This document shows, piece after piece, positions 1-5,955 of a stretch of 5,955 bases of DNA. Numbering within the stretch: position 1 is the first letter of the stretch; each line of letters opens with the position of its first letter. A program made the position numbers and the translations under genes. The notes under the pieces were generated by a model that had not been told where the DNA came from, ran no database searches, and was given only the letters and a program-made list of their open reading frames with translations. The stretch spans positions 1-5,955 of the forward strand of contig JALLON010000167.1 in assembly GCA_027717925.1 (NCBI GenBank). Reading direction: 5' to 3'. This DNA comes from Acidobacteria bacterium AH-259-G07 (GTDB taxonomy: Bacteria > Acidobacteriota > UBA6911 > RPQK01 > JADFOI01).

Positions 1-492
1 CCCGTAGGGCTTACCCATCCAGTAAAGCCATTCAAACTTGTCCCAGTTGTCCACCCAACTGTCCAGAACACACAGAGCTTCGGCAAACTCATACGACTTG
101 CGGGCGTACCTTTTGTCTCCGGTCATCTGGTAGATAAAGGCGAGATCAAATGCGTTCTTGCCGAGGGAAACGTGATAACTGTCATAGGCATCCCTCCCGC
201 CTTGGTAGTAGGGACTGATTCCTCTGCTTCTGGGGGGAACTTCCCGCGACACCGGCATATCCAAAAGCCGATTCCCTTCCTTCAATAACCTCTGGAATAC
301 GGCCCTCGCTCTGGGATCGTTCCTTATCCGCTCTTTCATCACCGGGAGGTCCTTGCTGCTGAAGTGAAGATAGGGATGTTTCAAGTCTTTGGGCATTGCC
401 TCCTTGAGATCTGCAAGATTCGTCTGACCAAACGAAGCCGACGCGAGAAAGCCCCAAAGAATGACGAGCTCCATCAAGTTTCGATATTTCAT
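1..492 (-). CDS. Heparinase II/III-like exported polysaccharide lyase, N-terminal part (cut by left window edge)
   Basis: The reading frame opens at an ATG at 492 and stays open for 164 codons to the window edge, so the C-terminus is missing. The start is supported by an AGGAG-type ribosome binding site six bases upstream. Residues 1-22 look like a signal peptide: Lys2 and Arg4, then a hydrophobic stretch ending in SASFG, with cleavage likely before Gln23. Glu8 inside the hydrophobic stretch is slightly unusual. The mature part begins with HPYLHFSSKDLPVMKERI (39-56), which matches the 'HPRL-F-DLP-L+-+I' opening of many heparinase II/III and alginate lyase-like proteins. A helical hairpin follows around 113-141 with the turn TGDKRYARKSYEFAEAL, typical of the alpha/alpha toroid. 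An aromatic-rich stretch with many Trp and Tyr (146-163) ends the visible part. The catalytic residues and the C-terminal beta domain lie outside the window, so enzyme activity and substrate are inferred. It could instead be a non-catalytic toroid protein. It is probably co-transcribed with the large gene upstream. Confidence 0.8.
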   Translation of the reverse strand, partial: MKYRNLMELVILWGFLASASFGQTNLADLKEAMPKDLKHPYLHFSSKDLPVMKERIRNDPRARAVFQRLLKEGNRLLDMPVSREVPPRSRGISPYYQGGRDAYDSYHVSLGKNAFDLAFIYQMTGDKRYARKSYEFAEALCVLDSWVDNWDKFEWLYWMGKPYG

Positions 493-496
493 CTAG

Positions 497-503
497 CTCT
501 CCT
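497..503 (-). promoter_or_regulatory. Ribosome binding site of the left-edge heparinase-like gene
   Basis: Read on the minus strand this is AGGAGAG. The AGGAG core lies six bases before the ATG at 492. It fixes the start of a gene whose other end is outside the window and argues that the gene is translated independently of the large gene upstream. Confidence 0.75.
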
Positions 504-514
504 GTGTCGTCACA

Positions 515-530
515 ATGGTTTCAAAACCAT
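515..530 (-). other. Intergenic inverted repeat (possible mRNA hairpin)
   Basis: ATGGTTTCAAAACCAT on the plus strand has seven-base arms around a two-base centre. In RNA it would most likely form a six-pair stem with a four-base loop. It lies 18 bases after the stop codon of the large gene and 11 bases before the ribosome binding site of the next gene. No run of U follows it on the minus-strand transcript (the next bases read TGTGACGAC), so it does not look like an intrinsic terminator. An mRNA processing or stability element, or a protein binding site, are possible; neither is shown. Confidence 0.4.
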
Positions 531-548
531 CCGCAAAGGCAGTGGCCT

Positions 549-3500
549 CTAATGAAGGACGACGCTGTTATTTTGATTGGTGATCTCATGGATTCCGTCC
601 TCCGGATCAATCCTCACCACGTACCCCCTCAAATCTCTTCCCACCGGAATTTGAAGATTCACTTCAGCGGTCTTGGGAAGCAGATCCAGCGGAGCTTCCA
701 AAGCGGGCACGCGGGAGCTCGCCACTGTCTTGCCGGAGGGATCGTGCAAGACCACTGTGCTGGCTGGTGCACGAACTGAACCTAGGCTGTGGACACGGAC
801 CATGATGTGGTCTCCCTGGACCTTCACATCCTCTCGCCCTAACCCCAGATCTGGGCGCTCCCACGTTGGAGTGCGCCGCGATTTGAGTTTTAGCTCCACG
901 ATGGTGGTCGATTTGGGCTCAAAAACCAGCTCCAACTGTTTGCTGCGTTCCAGGTCGACGATTTCGCGGCGCCTGATGGTGTTTGCCTTGTCGTTGCTGT
1001 TGGAATCGATCCCAACCGTGAGCTCCCACCTCCCTGCCTCCATATCCCAGGCGGTCATAACTCCTGCAACAGGACTCTCTTCCACATTGAAGGCGATGAT
1101 TTTGACAGCCTTCGTGGTGGCTTCAGGAACGAGAAGCGCCACGCTTTCAGCCGTCGCCGGAGGCTTGAACTCCCAGCTGACTACATGGCCCGGGTAAGTG
1201 ATCATCCGAAACGCGGCCGCCCCGCCCAACCGTGACCTCTGAAGCTCCGTGCTGGGGAAGCCCACCTGATCGATCCACCAGTGATCCTCAGTGTACATGG
1301 ACATCCGCTGGGCGACCGCCTGAATTTGAGATGCATAGTATTCCTCCAAGAATTTCTTCCCGCCGGTAACCTGCCAGGCCAAGTGACACAAGAAATCACT
1401 TCTTGCAGCCCGCGTGGTAAGCCAGGATTTTTCTCGGTGTGAACGGGCGTAGCCACTTGCCAGGAGACCTTCGGGAGTTCCCACCCTGCTCAGGATCGAC
1501 AAGACTTGAGGACCCCACGATTGACGTTTATCCAGAAGGTCCATCGCATTTGCACTCAAATAGCGAAGAACGTCAAATTCATCGTCTTGATTGATACCGT
1601 CATACATGGGAGACAGGTACTTCTCATCTCCCGTCCAACGCCAGGCCGCCCAAAACAAATGAACGAGGTCAGATGTTGTCCTCCAGCCCAGAGTAAATGC
1701 TTTTCCTTCTTCTTTGCCACTTGGGAAGACGATTTCTCCCGGCAGGTAGTAATTCTTGTCTCGGTGTCTTTTGCGATGGGCCAGCAGGCCGTCCGCCAGT
1801 TCCAGAATCAGCTGCTTGATCCTGGGATGCCCGTTGTATTCCACGAGAACCAGAGCCGGGTGAAGTATCAGATGCGAATAGAAATTCAACTTAGCCCGCG
1901 CCCATACACGGTCTTCTGAAATCTGCGTCCCGCTGAAGTAGCTGGACCGAATGTGCCGGTGCCCCAGCGCGTCAATTCCAGTGATGCGCTCCAGCGCCTT
2001 GCTCGTTTCCATGATCCGTTCCACGATCTTCGGATCCCCATACTCCAGGGCCATGACTTGAGGCTGTACATTGACGCCTTCCTCATAGGTATGCAGCTGA
2101 TCCGTCATGATCGTGTTCAAGCCGTTGGTGAACATCCCGTTCTCGTAGATTGCTTCCAGCAGCCGATGCACCGAGTTCGCCAGTTTTTTCGGCTCAATTC
2201 CCATCAAGGCCGCCCCCACCCACAGATGGGTCAGATCTCCATCGTCGGACAGCCCACCGCCGAATTCGCCGTTCTCTATCTGTCGATTGTCGATCCACCA
2301 ATAAATAAACTGCTTGAAGAGTTTCAGCAGATGCACCTGGCGGAAAGCCCATAGGGGAACATCTGCCGCCGCTGCGGGCTGATCAAAGGCAGGCCATCCC
2401 TGCTCCGGATTGATAAAACTCCAGTAATAGAGACCTTTTTCGTGATCAGGGTTGATACGCAGAAGGTCGGTCAAGTCGCGACTGACGCGATCATACAGCC
2501 TCAACGTCTTCTTGTTGGTATGCCACTCGACGATGTTTCCCTGATTGTCCCTGACTTGGGTAAAACGGTCGATCTCATGCTCGACTGCTGCTTCCTTTCG
2601 GTCCTTGAAGACCAGGTTCAGCTTGGCACCTTCTATGTCAGCTGCGTCGAAGTCGGCACCAGCACCAGCCAGAGTGATGTACAGCGGATAGCCGTTGGGA
2701 AGAATACGATCACGCGTATCCAACCATAAGGTCCTGGCTTCTCCCGGCCGGACCGAAAAGGTGAAATCCAGCAGATTCCGATCCGGCCACAGTGGATCCT
2801 TGACCTGGATATTCAAAGGGAAGTATTCGCCATGGGTCGGCCGGACGTTCAGGGCGGGGAGATCGATAGCGATCCCGTCCAGACCTCCATTGAGGCTCTC
2901 CCAGGTATAGGAATAAGCTGAACTCTTTCCTCCTGTGGAAAAGTCGACCTGGGAAGCTGACAGGCGCTGCCCTTGCCGATTAGGCCGGGCACCCAGCCGG
3001 AATTCAAAGGGAACCAGGATGTGAACCAGAGGCAAGGGGTGTTCGATGTGCGAGCGCCTGGCGGCCGCCGGGGCCCCGGCGGGCAAGGCCACCATCATGG
3101 ATCGCTCCTCCGGCATAAAGCGACCCTCGATGTAGCGGATCAGCGACTCCAGGGTCTGATTGTCCGGCTCGACCGTCCCCGTCATCGTGTAGCTCAGCCG
3201 GGTGAGCCCCTCAGGCGCCTGCCCAGCGCTCACGTAGTAGGCCGAAAACTCCCCGATGGGTCTCTCCTGCTCTTCATTCACAAAGCGCACCTGGCCGCCC
3301 ACCAACGGCTCCTGCAGCCGGTGAACGGTCCGCTCCTGCCCCCGAGGCCGGTCAAACAGCGGTCGCTCCCCGTGCTGCTGCCGTTCAGGATCGAATCCCA
3401 GATAGGTTAGCCAGCCAAAGGCGCTGCCTGTAATCTCCAGGTGATTCCACGGCTCCTCCGGCAAGGTGAAGGTCACCGACTTGCCCGAGAGCGAGTAGCA

Positions 3501-4568
3501 GTTCCAGTCCGGGCGCGGAAAGTAGTCATCGCGCCCGGGCAGCCGCGAGCGGTTGTACACGCCCGGCCAGGTCGTCTCCCGAATCCCGTCGTTGCCTTTC
3601 CAGAACCACTGCTTGAGATCGTACACCTCGTGAATTTCCACCTTGCGCACCGACATGGAGGAGGCCTCGAGATAAGGCGGAATGTCGCCCGGGCGATTAA
3701 AACCGTAGCGTAACCACCACTCCTGCCGGTATACAGGCTCGGACAGGTCGCGAACCAGTGGCTCCATCCCCGTGGGCGTCTCTCCCCGGGCTAGCCAGGC
3801 TAGCCTGGCTAGCCGGGCAACGTTTTCGCCCGAGAGCATCTGATCGTAAATACGGATCTCGTCGATGTCCCCGCCCCGGAGAAACTGCTCCATCGTCGCC
3901 ACGTCCTGGGGACCGATTACGTCCCCGTGGGCTCCGAACTGATCCAGCCCGGCGTAAAAGACCGCCTCCACATCCTGTTGGCCCACCAGCCGGCCATCCA
4001 CATAAAACCGCACCCCTCGGTTTTCGTCCCAGGTCAGCGCCAGGTGCACCCACTGGTCCGGCTCAGGAAGAGCCGACGTGGTGTAGGAGACCCGGGCCCG
4101 AGCCAGGCTGGCGTCCGTAACAAAGGCGTCAAAGCCCTGGCCATTGAAATCGATGCGCAGCCAGGCCATGTCCAGCGCGGAATGATCGGTATAGGAAACC
4201 TGAAAGATGGGGAAGGGAGTTGATCCGATGGGATCGCGGGCCCGCCAAAAAAAGGCCAGACTGCCGCGTTGGGCATAGATGTTTCCGGCCGCCCAGTAGG
4301 CCAGGATCTGGGTGAAGTGGGGACATTCAAAGCCGCTGCCGATCGCCCCGTCCGGGATAGTTTTCACATCCTTGACCACGCTGGGTCTGGGATCACCCCC
4401 GGCAACGTCCGCAATCGTTCCATTCTCTCCGGAAAGATAAAAAAGAAGCCCGGCCTGTTCCGACCTGCTGGGACGCTGACTGAGAGCCGTCACAGAAACA
4501 CTCACTGAAAGACAAAGGGCAAGACATAGATCTGCAACTCGTCTTGAAGACTGGCAGGCTGTTGACAT
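549..4568 (-). CDS. Large secreted multidomain protein: LamG-like, beta-rich middle, alpha/alpha-toroid-like and CARDB-like domains; putative polysaccharide-degrading enzyme
   Basis: A complete gene of 1339 codons, ATG at 4568 to TAG at 549, with AAGGAGG five bases before the start. Residues 1-30 form a signal peptide (Arg9-Arg10, hydrophobic run, likely cleavage after ALS30). Residues 36-255 form a LamG/concanavalin-like jelly roll, shown by WVHLALTWDENRGVRFYVDGRLV (173-195) and GGDIDEIRIYDQMLS (232-246). Residues 270-700 appear beta-rich and are not recognised; an Ala/Pro linker lies near 495-505. Residues 730-1110 are helical and aromatic-rich with toroid-type turns (WRWTGDEKYL 976-985, WQVTGGKKFL 1065-1074). 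Conserved-looking polar patches are EFGGGLSDDGDLTHLW (768-783), TDQLHTYEEG (822-831) and ALGHRHIRSSYFSG (867-880). Residues 1115-1230 look like a beta domain. Residues 1237-1339 resemble CARDB, starting RPDLGLG and ending with IHEITNQNNSVVL, like that family's usual E-xx-NN end. The gene sits between two heparinase-like genes, so a role in cleaving or binding the same polysaccharide is inferred. No catalytic residues can be assigned, and a purely binding role remains possible. Confidence 0.85.
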   Translation of the reverse strand: MSTACQSSRRVADLCLALCLSVSVSVTALSQRPSRSEQAGLLFYLSGENGTIADVAGGDPRPSVVKDVKTIPDGAIGSGFECPHFTQILAYWAAGNIYAQRGSLAFFWRARDPIGSTPFPIFQVSYTDHSALDMAWLRIDFNGQGFDAFVTDASLARARVSYTTSALPEPDQWVHLALTWDENRGVRFYVDGRLVGQQDVEAVFYAGLDQFGAHGDVIGPQDVATMEQFLRGGDIDEIRIYDQMLSGENVARLARLAWLARGETPTGMEPLVRDLSEPVYRQEWWLRYGFNRPGDIPPYLEASSMSVRKVEIHEVYDLKQWFWKGNDGIRETTWPGVYNRSRLPGRDDYFPRPDWNCYSLSGKSVTFTLPEEPWNHLEITGSAFGWLTYLGFDPERQQHGERPLFDRPRGQERTVHRLQEPLVGGQVRFVNEEQERPIGEFSAYYVSAGQAPEGLTRLSYTMTGTVEPDNQTLESLIRYIEGRFMPEERSMMVALPAGAPAAARRSHIEHPLPLVHILVPFEFRLGARPNRQGQRLSASQVDFSTGGKSSAYSYTWESLNGGLDGIAIDLPALNVRPTHGEYFPLNIQVKDPLWPDRNLLDFTFSVRPGEARTLWLDTRDRILPNGYPLYITLAGAGADFDAADIEGAKLNLVFKDRKEAAVEHEIDRFTQVRDNQGNIVEWHTNKKTLRLYDRVSRDLTDLLRINPDHEKGLYYWSFINPEQGWPAFDQPAAAADVPLWAFRQVHLLKLFKQFIYWWIDNRQIENGEFGGGLSDDGDLTHLWVGAALMGIEPKKLANSVHRLLEAIYENGMFTNGLNTIMTDQLHTYEEGVNVQPQVMALEYGDPKIVERIMETSKALERITGIDALGHRHIRSSYFSGTQISEDRVWARAKLNFYSHLILHPALVLVEYNGHPRIKQLILELADGLLAHRKRHRDKNYYLPGEIVFPSGKEEGKAFTLGWRTTSDLVHLFWAAWRWTGDEKYLSPMYDGINQDDEFDVLRYLSANAMDLLDKRQSWGPQVLSILSRVGTPEGLLASGYARSHREKSWLTTRAARSDFLCHLAWQVTGGKKFLEEYYASQIQAVAQRMSMYTEDHWWIDQVGFPSTELQRSRLGGAAAFRMITYPGHVVSWEFKPPATAESVALLVPEATTKAVKIIAFNVEESPVAGVMTAWDMEAGRWELTVGIDSNSNDKANTIRRREIVDLERSKQLELVFEPKSTTIVELKLKSRRTPTWERPDLGLGREDVKVQGDHIMVRVHSLGSVRAPASTVVLHDPSGKTVASSRVPALEAPLDLLPKTAEVNLQIPVGRDLRGYVVRIDPEDGIHEITNQNNSVVLH
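3065..3082. repeat. 18-base perfect GC-only palindrome inside the large gene
   Basis: The 18 bases CCGCCGGGGCCCCGGCGG equal their own reverse complement, with the centre between 3073 and 3074. On the coding strand they lie in the Ala/Pro/Gly-rich stretch around residues 496-502, which looks like a linker between domains. The palindrome may be a by-product of GC-rich Ala, Gly and Pro codons; no function is claimed. Confidence 0.6.
3789..3816. repeat. Three tandem 9-base units that also form a 26-base palindrome
   Basis: Three adjacent copies, GCTAGCCAG, GCTAGCCTG and GCTAGCCGG, run from 3790 to 3816 on the plus strand. Bases 3789-3814 are also a perfect palindrome centred in the middle GCTAGC. 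On the minus strand the unit is in frame and gives the residues ARLARLAWLAR (251-261), using the CTA leucine codon three times. This lies at the end of the LamG-like domain. It looks like an in-frame expansion by replication slippage that lengthened a helix or linker. Confidence 0.8.
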
Positions 4569-4573
4569 TTTTT

Positions 4574-4580
4574 CCTCCTT
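4574..4580 (-). promoter_or_regulatory. Ribosome binding site of the 1339-codon gene
   Basis: AAGGAGG on the minus strand, followed by five A bases and the ATG at 4568. It is nearly a full match to the anti-Shine-Dalgarno sequence. It supports the assigned start and suggests efficient translation. The 58-base gap to the upstream gene holds no clear promoter or terminator. Confidence 0.85.
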
Positions 4581-4626
4581 AAGAGCTGATTGGGGCCGGG
4601 AGCGTGTTCCCTTGATCGAGAATCCC

Positions 4627-5955
4627 CTATTTCAGCTGTGCAAACCGGCCGGAAAGGTCAAACTCCCACAAGTGTTGACGGCCCCGGTAAGTCACCGTCA
4701 GACGCAGGGTGCGTCCCTCGATTGCTGCATCACTTGAGCCAAGAATCTCTTGAGCTTCTCTTTCGTTTTCCACGGGTACAAACACGTTGGTAATATAGGT
4801 CTTTTCGCCGGTCGCCTTGGTTATCAACTCATAGTAGGGAACCCAACGAAAGACGGACCTTTGATTCTCGGGCAGGATGGCGTGCCTACCCTCCCTGAGG
4901 CTGAAAGTCGTGGGGAGAAGCGGAAGGTTGGCCATCTTACCTCGCTCGCCTTCGAAAAAGACATGGTCCTGCTTCAAGTTGTAAACAACACCGGGATGGA
5001 CTCTGACGGCAATCTCCGCACCTTCTACCGATTCCACTTCGTCCATCAGTACAATAAGGTGGGGTTTCTTGAAAGCAATGTGCCTCCTCCAACTCTTCAG
5101 CTCTTTCCCCGGATAAGCTTTTGTAGCATCGATGAGTGCGTAGTCCTGGACTTCCGAAGTTTGAAAGTCGATCACTTTGCCAGAATACTGAGGTCCGTAC
5201 TCCTGCTGTTCTCCGTTGACAAAGATCACGTTATGTCCCAGGGAGTTGGCGTGGACGTAGTCTTTAAAGCGTCTTCTGTGGTCCCAATATCCCAAAGCGT
5301 TCGACGGCAGGTAGCCCAACTCCTTGACGTGCCACTCACCACGGTAGGCAATGGCGAACTGTCCGGCATCCAGGTGCCCGTGGTGGGGGTCGTCGTGTAC
5401 CCCTCCCTTGGCTGCAAGAAGAGGGTGATTCTGGTCCTCCCAGGAGGCCCTCATCACTACCCAATCGATAGTTCTGAAATGCATGGACATCGGTTTGGAG
5501 GAGCCGGGAAGGGAAGGTTCGATTTCAGACTCCGGCCAGATGATGGAATAAAGATCAGAGTCTCCGGGTCTCGAAGTGGCATCGAAAGCGTGGAAGAACT
5601 GCGCCAGCCACTTTGCCTCGGAACTGTTCAATTCCTGAGCCAGCTTGATGTAGAGGGCGTAATTCCCAGACAACGAGTCATAGCTGTCCTCAAAGGGGAC
5701 CGATCCGCGCGGCGGGACAAAGGTATAGAGTGGAAACTGTATCGTTTTCTCGAGCCGGGAATGCTGGAACATATCGACTTTGTCACCGGTCACCTGTTTA
5801 AGAGCTGCAGCGAAAACCAGAGCGGGTTCTATACCGTGCCAATACCCGACCCCCTCCTGAAAGCCGCCATCCTGACCGATCGATTCCTCGACGAATCTGT
5901 TGATCCGTACTCGGGTCTCCTCCACCACATCCAAAAGCTGAGGGTCCTCCGAATA
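4627..5955 (-). CDS. Heparinase II/III family polysaccharide lyase, C-terminal part (cut by right window edge)
   Basis: The frame is open from the window edge to a TAG at 4627, giving 442 residues; the signal peptide and first helices lie outside. Numbering from the edge, GGFQEGVGYWHG (30-41) closes the alpha/alpha toroid and holds a tyrosine at a position where family lyases carry their catalytic Tyr. The turn VTGDK (55-59) is a toroid helix turn. The heparinase II/III C-terminal beta domain (PF07940 type) starts near 155 and carries GGVHDDPHHGHLDAGQF (184-200), then RGEWHVKELGY (205-215) and ANSLGHNVIFVNGEQQ (236-251). By analogy with heparinase II, His194 and His241 would bind a structural metal, and His192 would lie by the active site. 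Glu212 stands where an Asp is common. Later beta strands (RRHIAFKKPHLIVLMDEVE, 290-308) are also typical of the family. The expected reaction is beta-elimination of a uronic-acid-containing polysaccharide outside the cytoplasm; the substrate is not known. The gene is the first visible of the probable operon. Confidence 0.88.
   Translation of the reverse strand, partial: YSEDPQLLDVVEETRVRINRFVEESIGQDGGFQEGVGYWHGIEPALVFAAALKQVTGDKVDMFQHSRLEKTIQFPLYTFVPPRGSVPFEDSYDSLSGNYALYIKLAQELNSSEAKWLAQFFHAFDATSRPGDSDLYSIIWPESEIEPSLPGSSKPMSMHFRTIDWVVMRASWEDQNHPLLAAKGGVHDDPHHGHLDAGQFAIAYRGEWHVKELGYLPSNALGYWDHRRRFKDYVHANSLGHNVIFVNGEQQEYGPQYSGKVIDFQTSEVQDYALIDATKAYPGKELKSWRRHIAFKKPHLIVLMDEVESVEGAEIAVRVHPGVVYNLKQDHVFFEGERGKMANLPLLPTTFSLREGRHAILPENQRSVFRWVPYYELITKATGEKTYITNVFVPVENEREAQEILGSSDAAIEGRTLRLTVTYRGRQHLWEFDLSGRFAQLK

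Noticed and set aside
182..457. 91-codon minus-strand reading frame inside the left-edge gene
   Set aside because: It is in another frame from the heparinase-like frame at 1-492, which has a ribosome binding site, a signal peptide and family motifs. The 91-residue product is low-complexity and resembles nothing known.
673..1197. 174-codon plus-strand reading frame, the longest on that strand
   Set aside because: It lies wholly antisense to the C-terminal part of the large gene, has Ser/Arg-rich unstructured composition and has no domain. Other plus-strand frames in 1506-4508 are the same kind of shadow.
3697..4053. 118-codon alternate-frame reading frame in the GC-rich part of the large gene
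   Set aside because: Long chance frames are expected in GC-rich coding DNA. The Gly/Arg-rich product has no family features, while the main frame encodes clear LamG motifs.
4598..4611. Small inverted repeat (GGGA / TCCC) in the 58-base gap before the large gene
   Set aside because: Only four pairs with a six-base loop and no U-tract; this is at chance level and not a terminator.
5932..5934. TTG as start codon of the right-edge gene
   Set aside because: The same frame continues upstream to the window edge (YSEDPQL before it). The protein would begin in the middle of the toroid and lack a signal peptide, so the true start is outside the window.
1..5955. tRNA, rRNA, CRISPR array, insertion sequence or attachment site
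   Set aside because: No cloverleaf-like or rRNA-like stretch, no regularly spaced repeats, no transposase or integrase frame and no terminal inverted repeats were seen. About 98% of the window is taken by the three genes.

Overview
The window is a compact, all-minus-strand piece of a bacterial polysaccharide-degradation locus. It holds three co-directional genes read right to left: a heparinase II/III-family gene cut by the right edge, a complete 1339-codon gene for a secreted multidomain protein, and a second heparinase II/III-like gene cut by the left edge. The gaps are only 58 and 56 bases. Both starts that can be seen have strong Shine-Dalgarno sequences, and neither gap shows a terminator. 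A single transcription unit is the simplest reading.

The organism cannot be named from this sequence. Base composition is mixed, from about 43 to 73% GC in hand-counted 60-base rows. Purine-rich ribosome binding sites, signal peptides, LamG plus CARDB-type modules on a very large exported protein, and stacked heparinase-fold genes without SusC/SusD-like genes in view suit a Gram-negative glycan degrader of the Planctomycetota, Verrucomicrobiota, Acidobacteriota or Poribacteria/Latescibacterota type. That placement is inference.

Layout: 4627-5955 is the C-terminal 442 residues of a heparinase II/III lyase-like protein, with the Tyr-containing EGVGYW motif and the HGHLDAG / GHN metal-site motifs. 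549-4568 is a giant protein with a signal peptide, an N-terminal LamG-like jelly roll, a long beta-rich middle, a helical part that looks like an alpha/alpha toroid, a beta domain and a C-terminal CARDB-like domain. I do not recognise its catalytic family, and it is the best candidate here for something undescribed. 1-492 is the signal peptide and N-terminal helical part of another heparinase II/III-like protein.

How they may work together: all three proteins carry helical hairpins of the kind found in alpha/alpha-toroid lyases, with a recurring TGDK/TGDEK-type turn. The two genes with visible N-termini encode exported proteins. The likely role is extracellular or periplasmic breakdown of a uronic-acid-containing polysaccharide such as a glycosaminoglycan-like, alginate-like or ulvan-like polymer. 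The heparinase-like enzymes would cleave by beta-elimination, and the large LamG/CARDB protein would bind and perhaps cleave the same substrate. The substrate cannot be read from the sequence.
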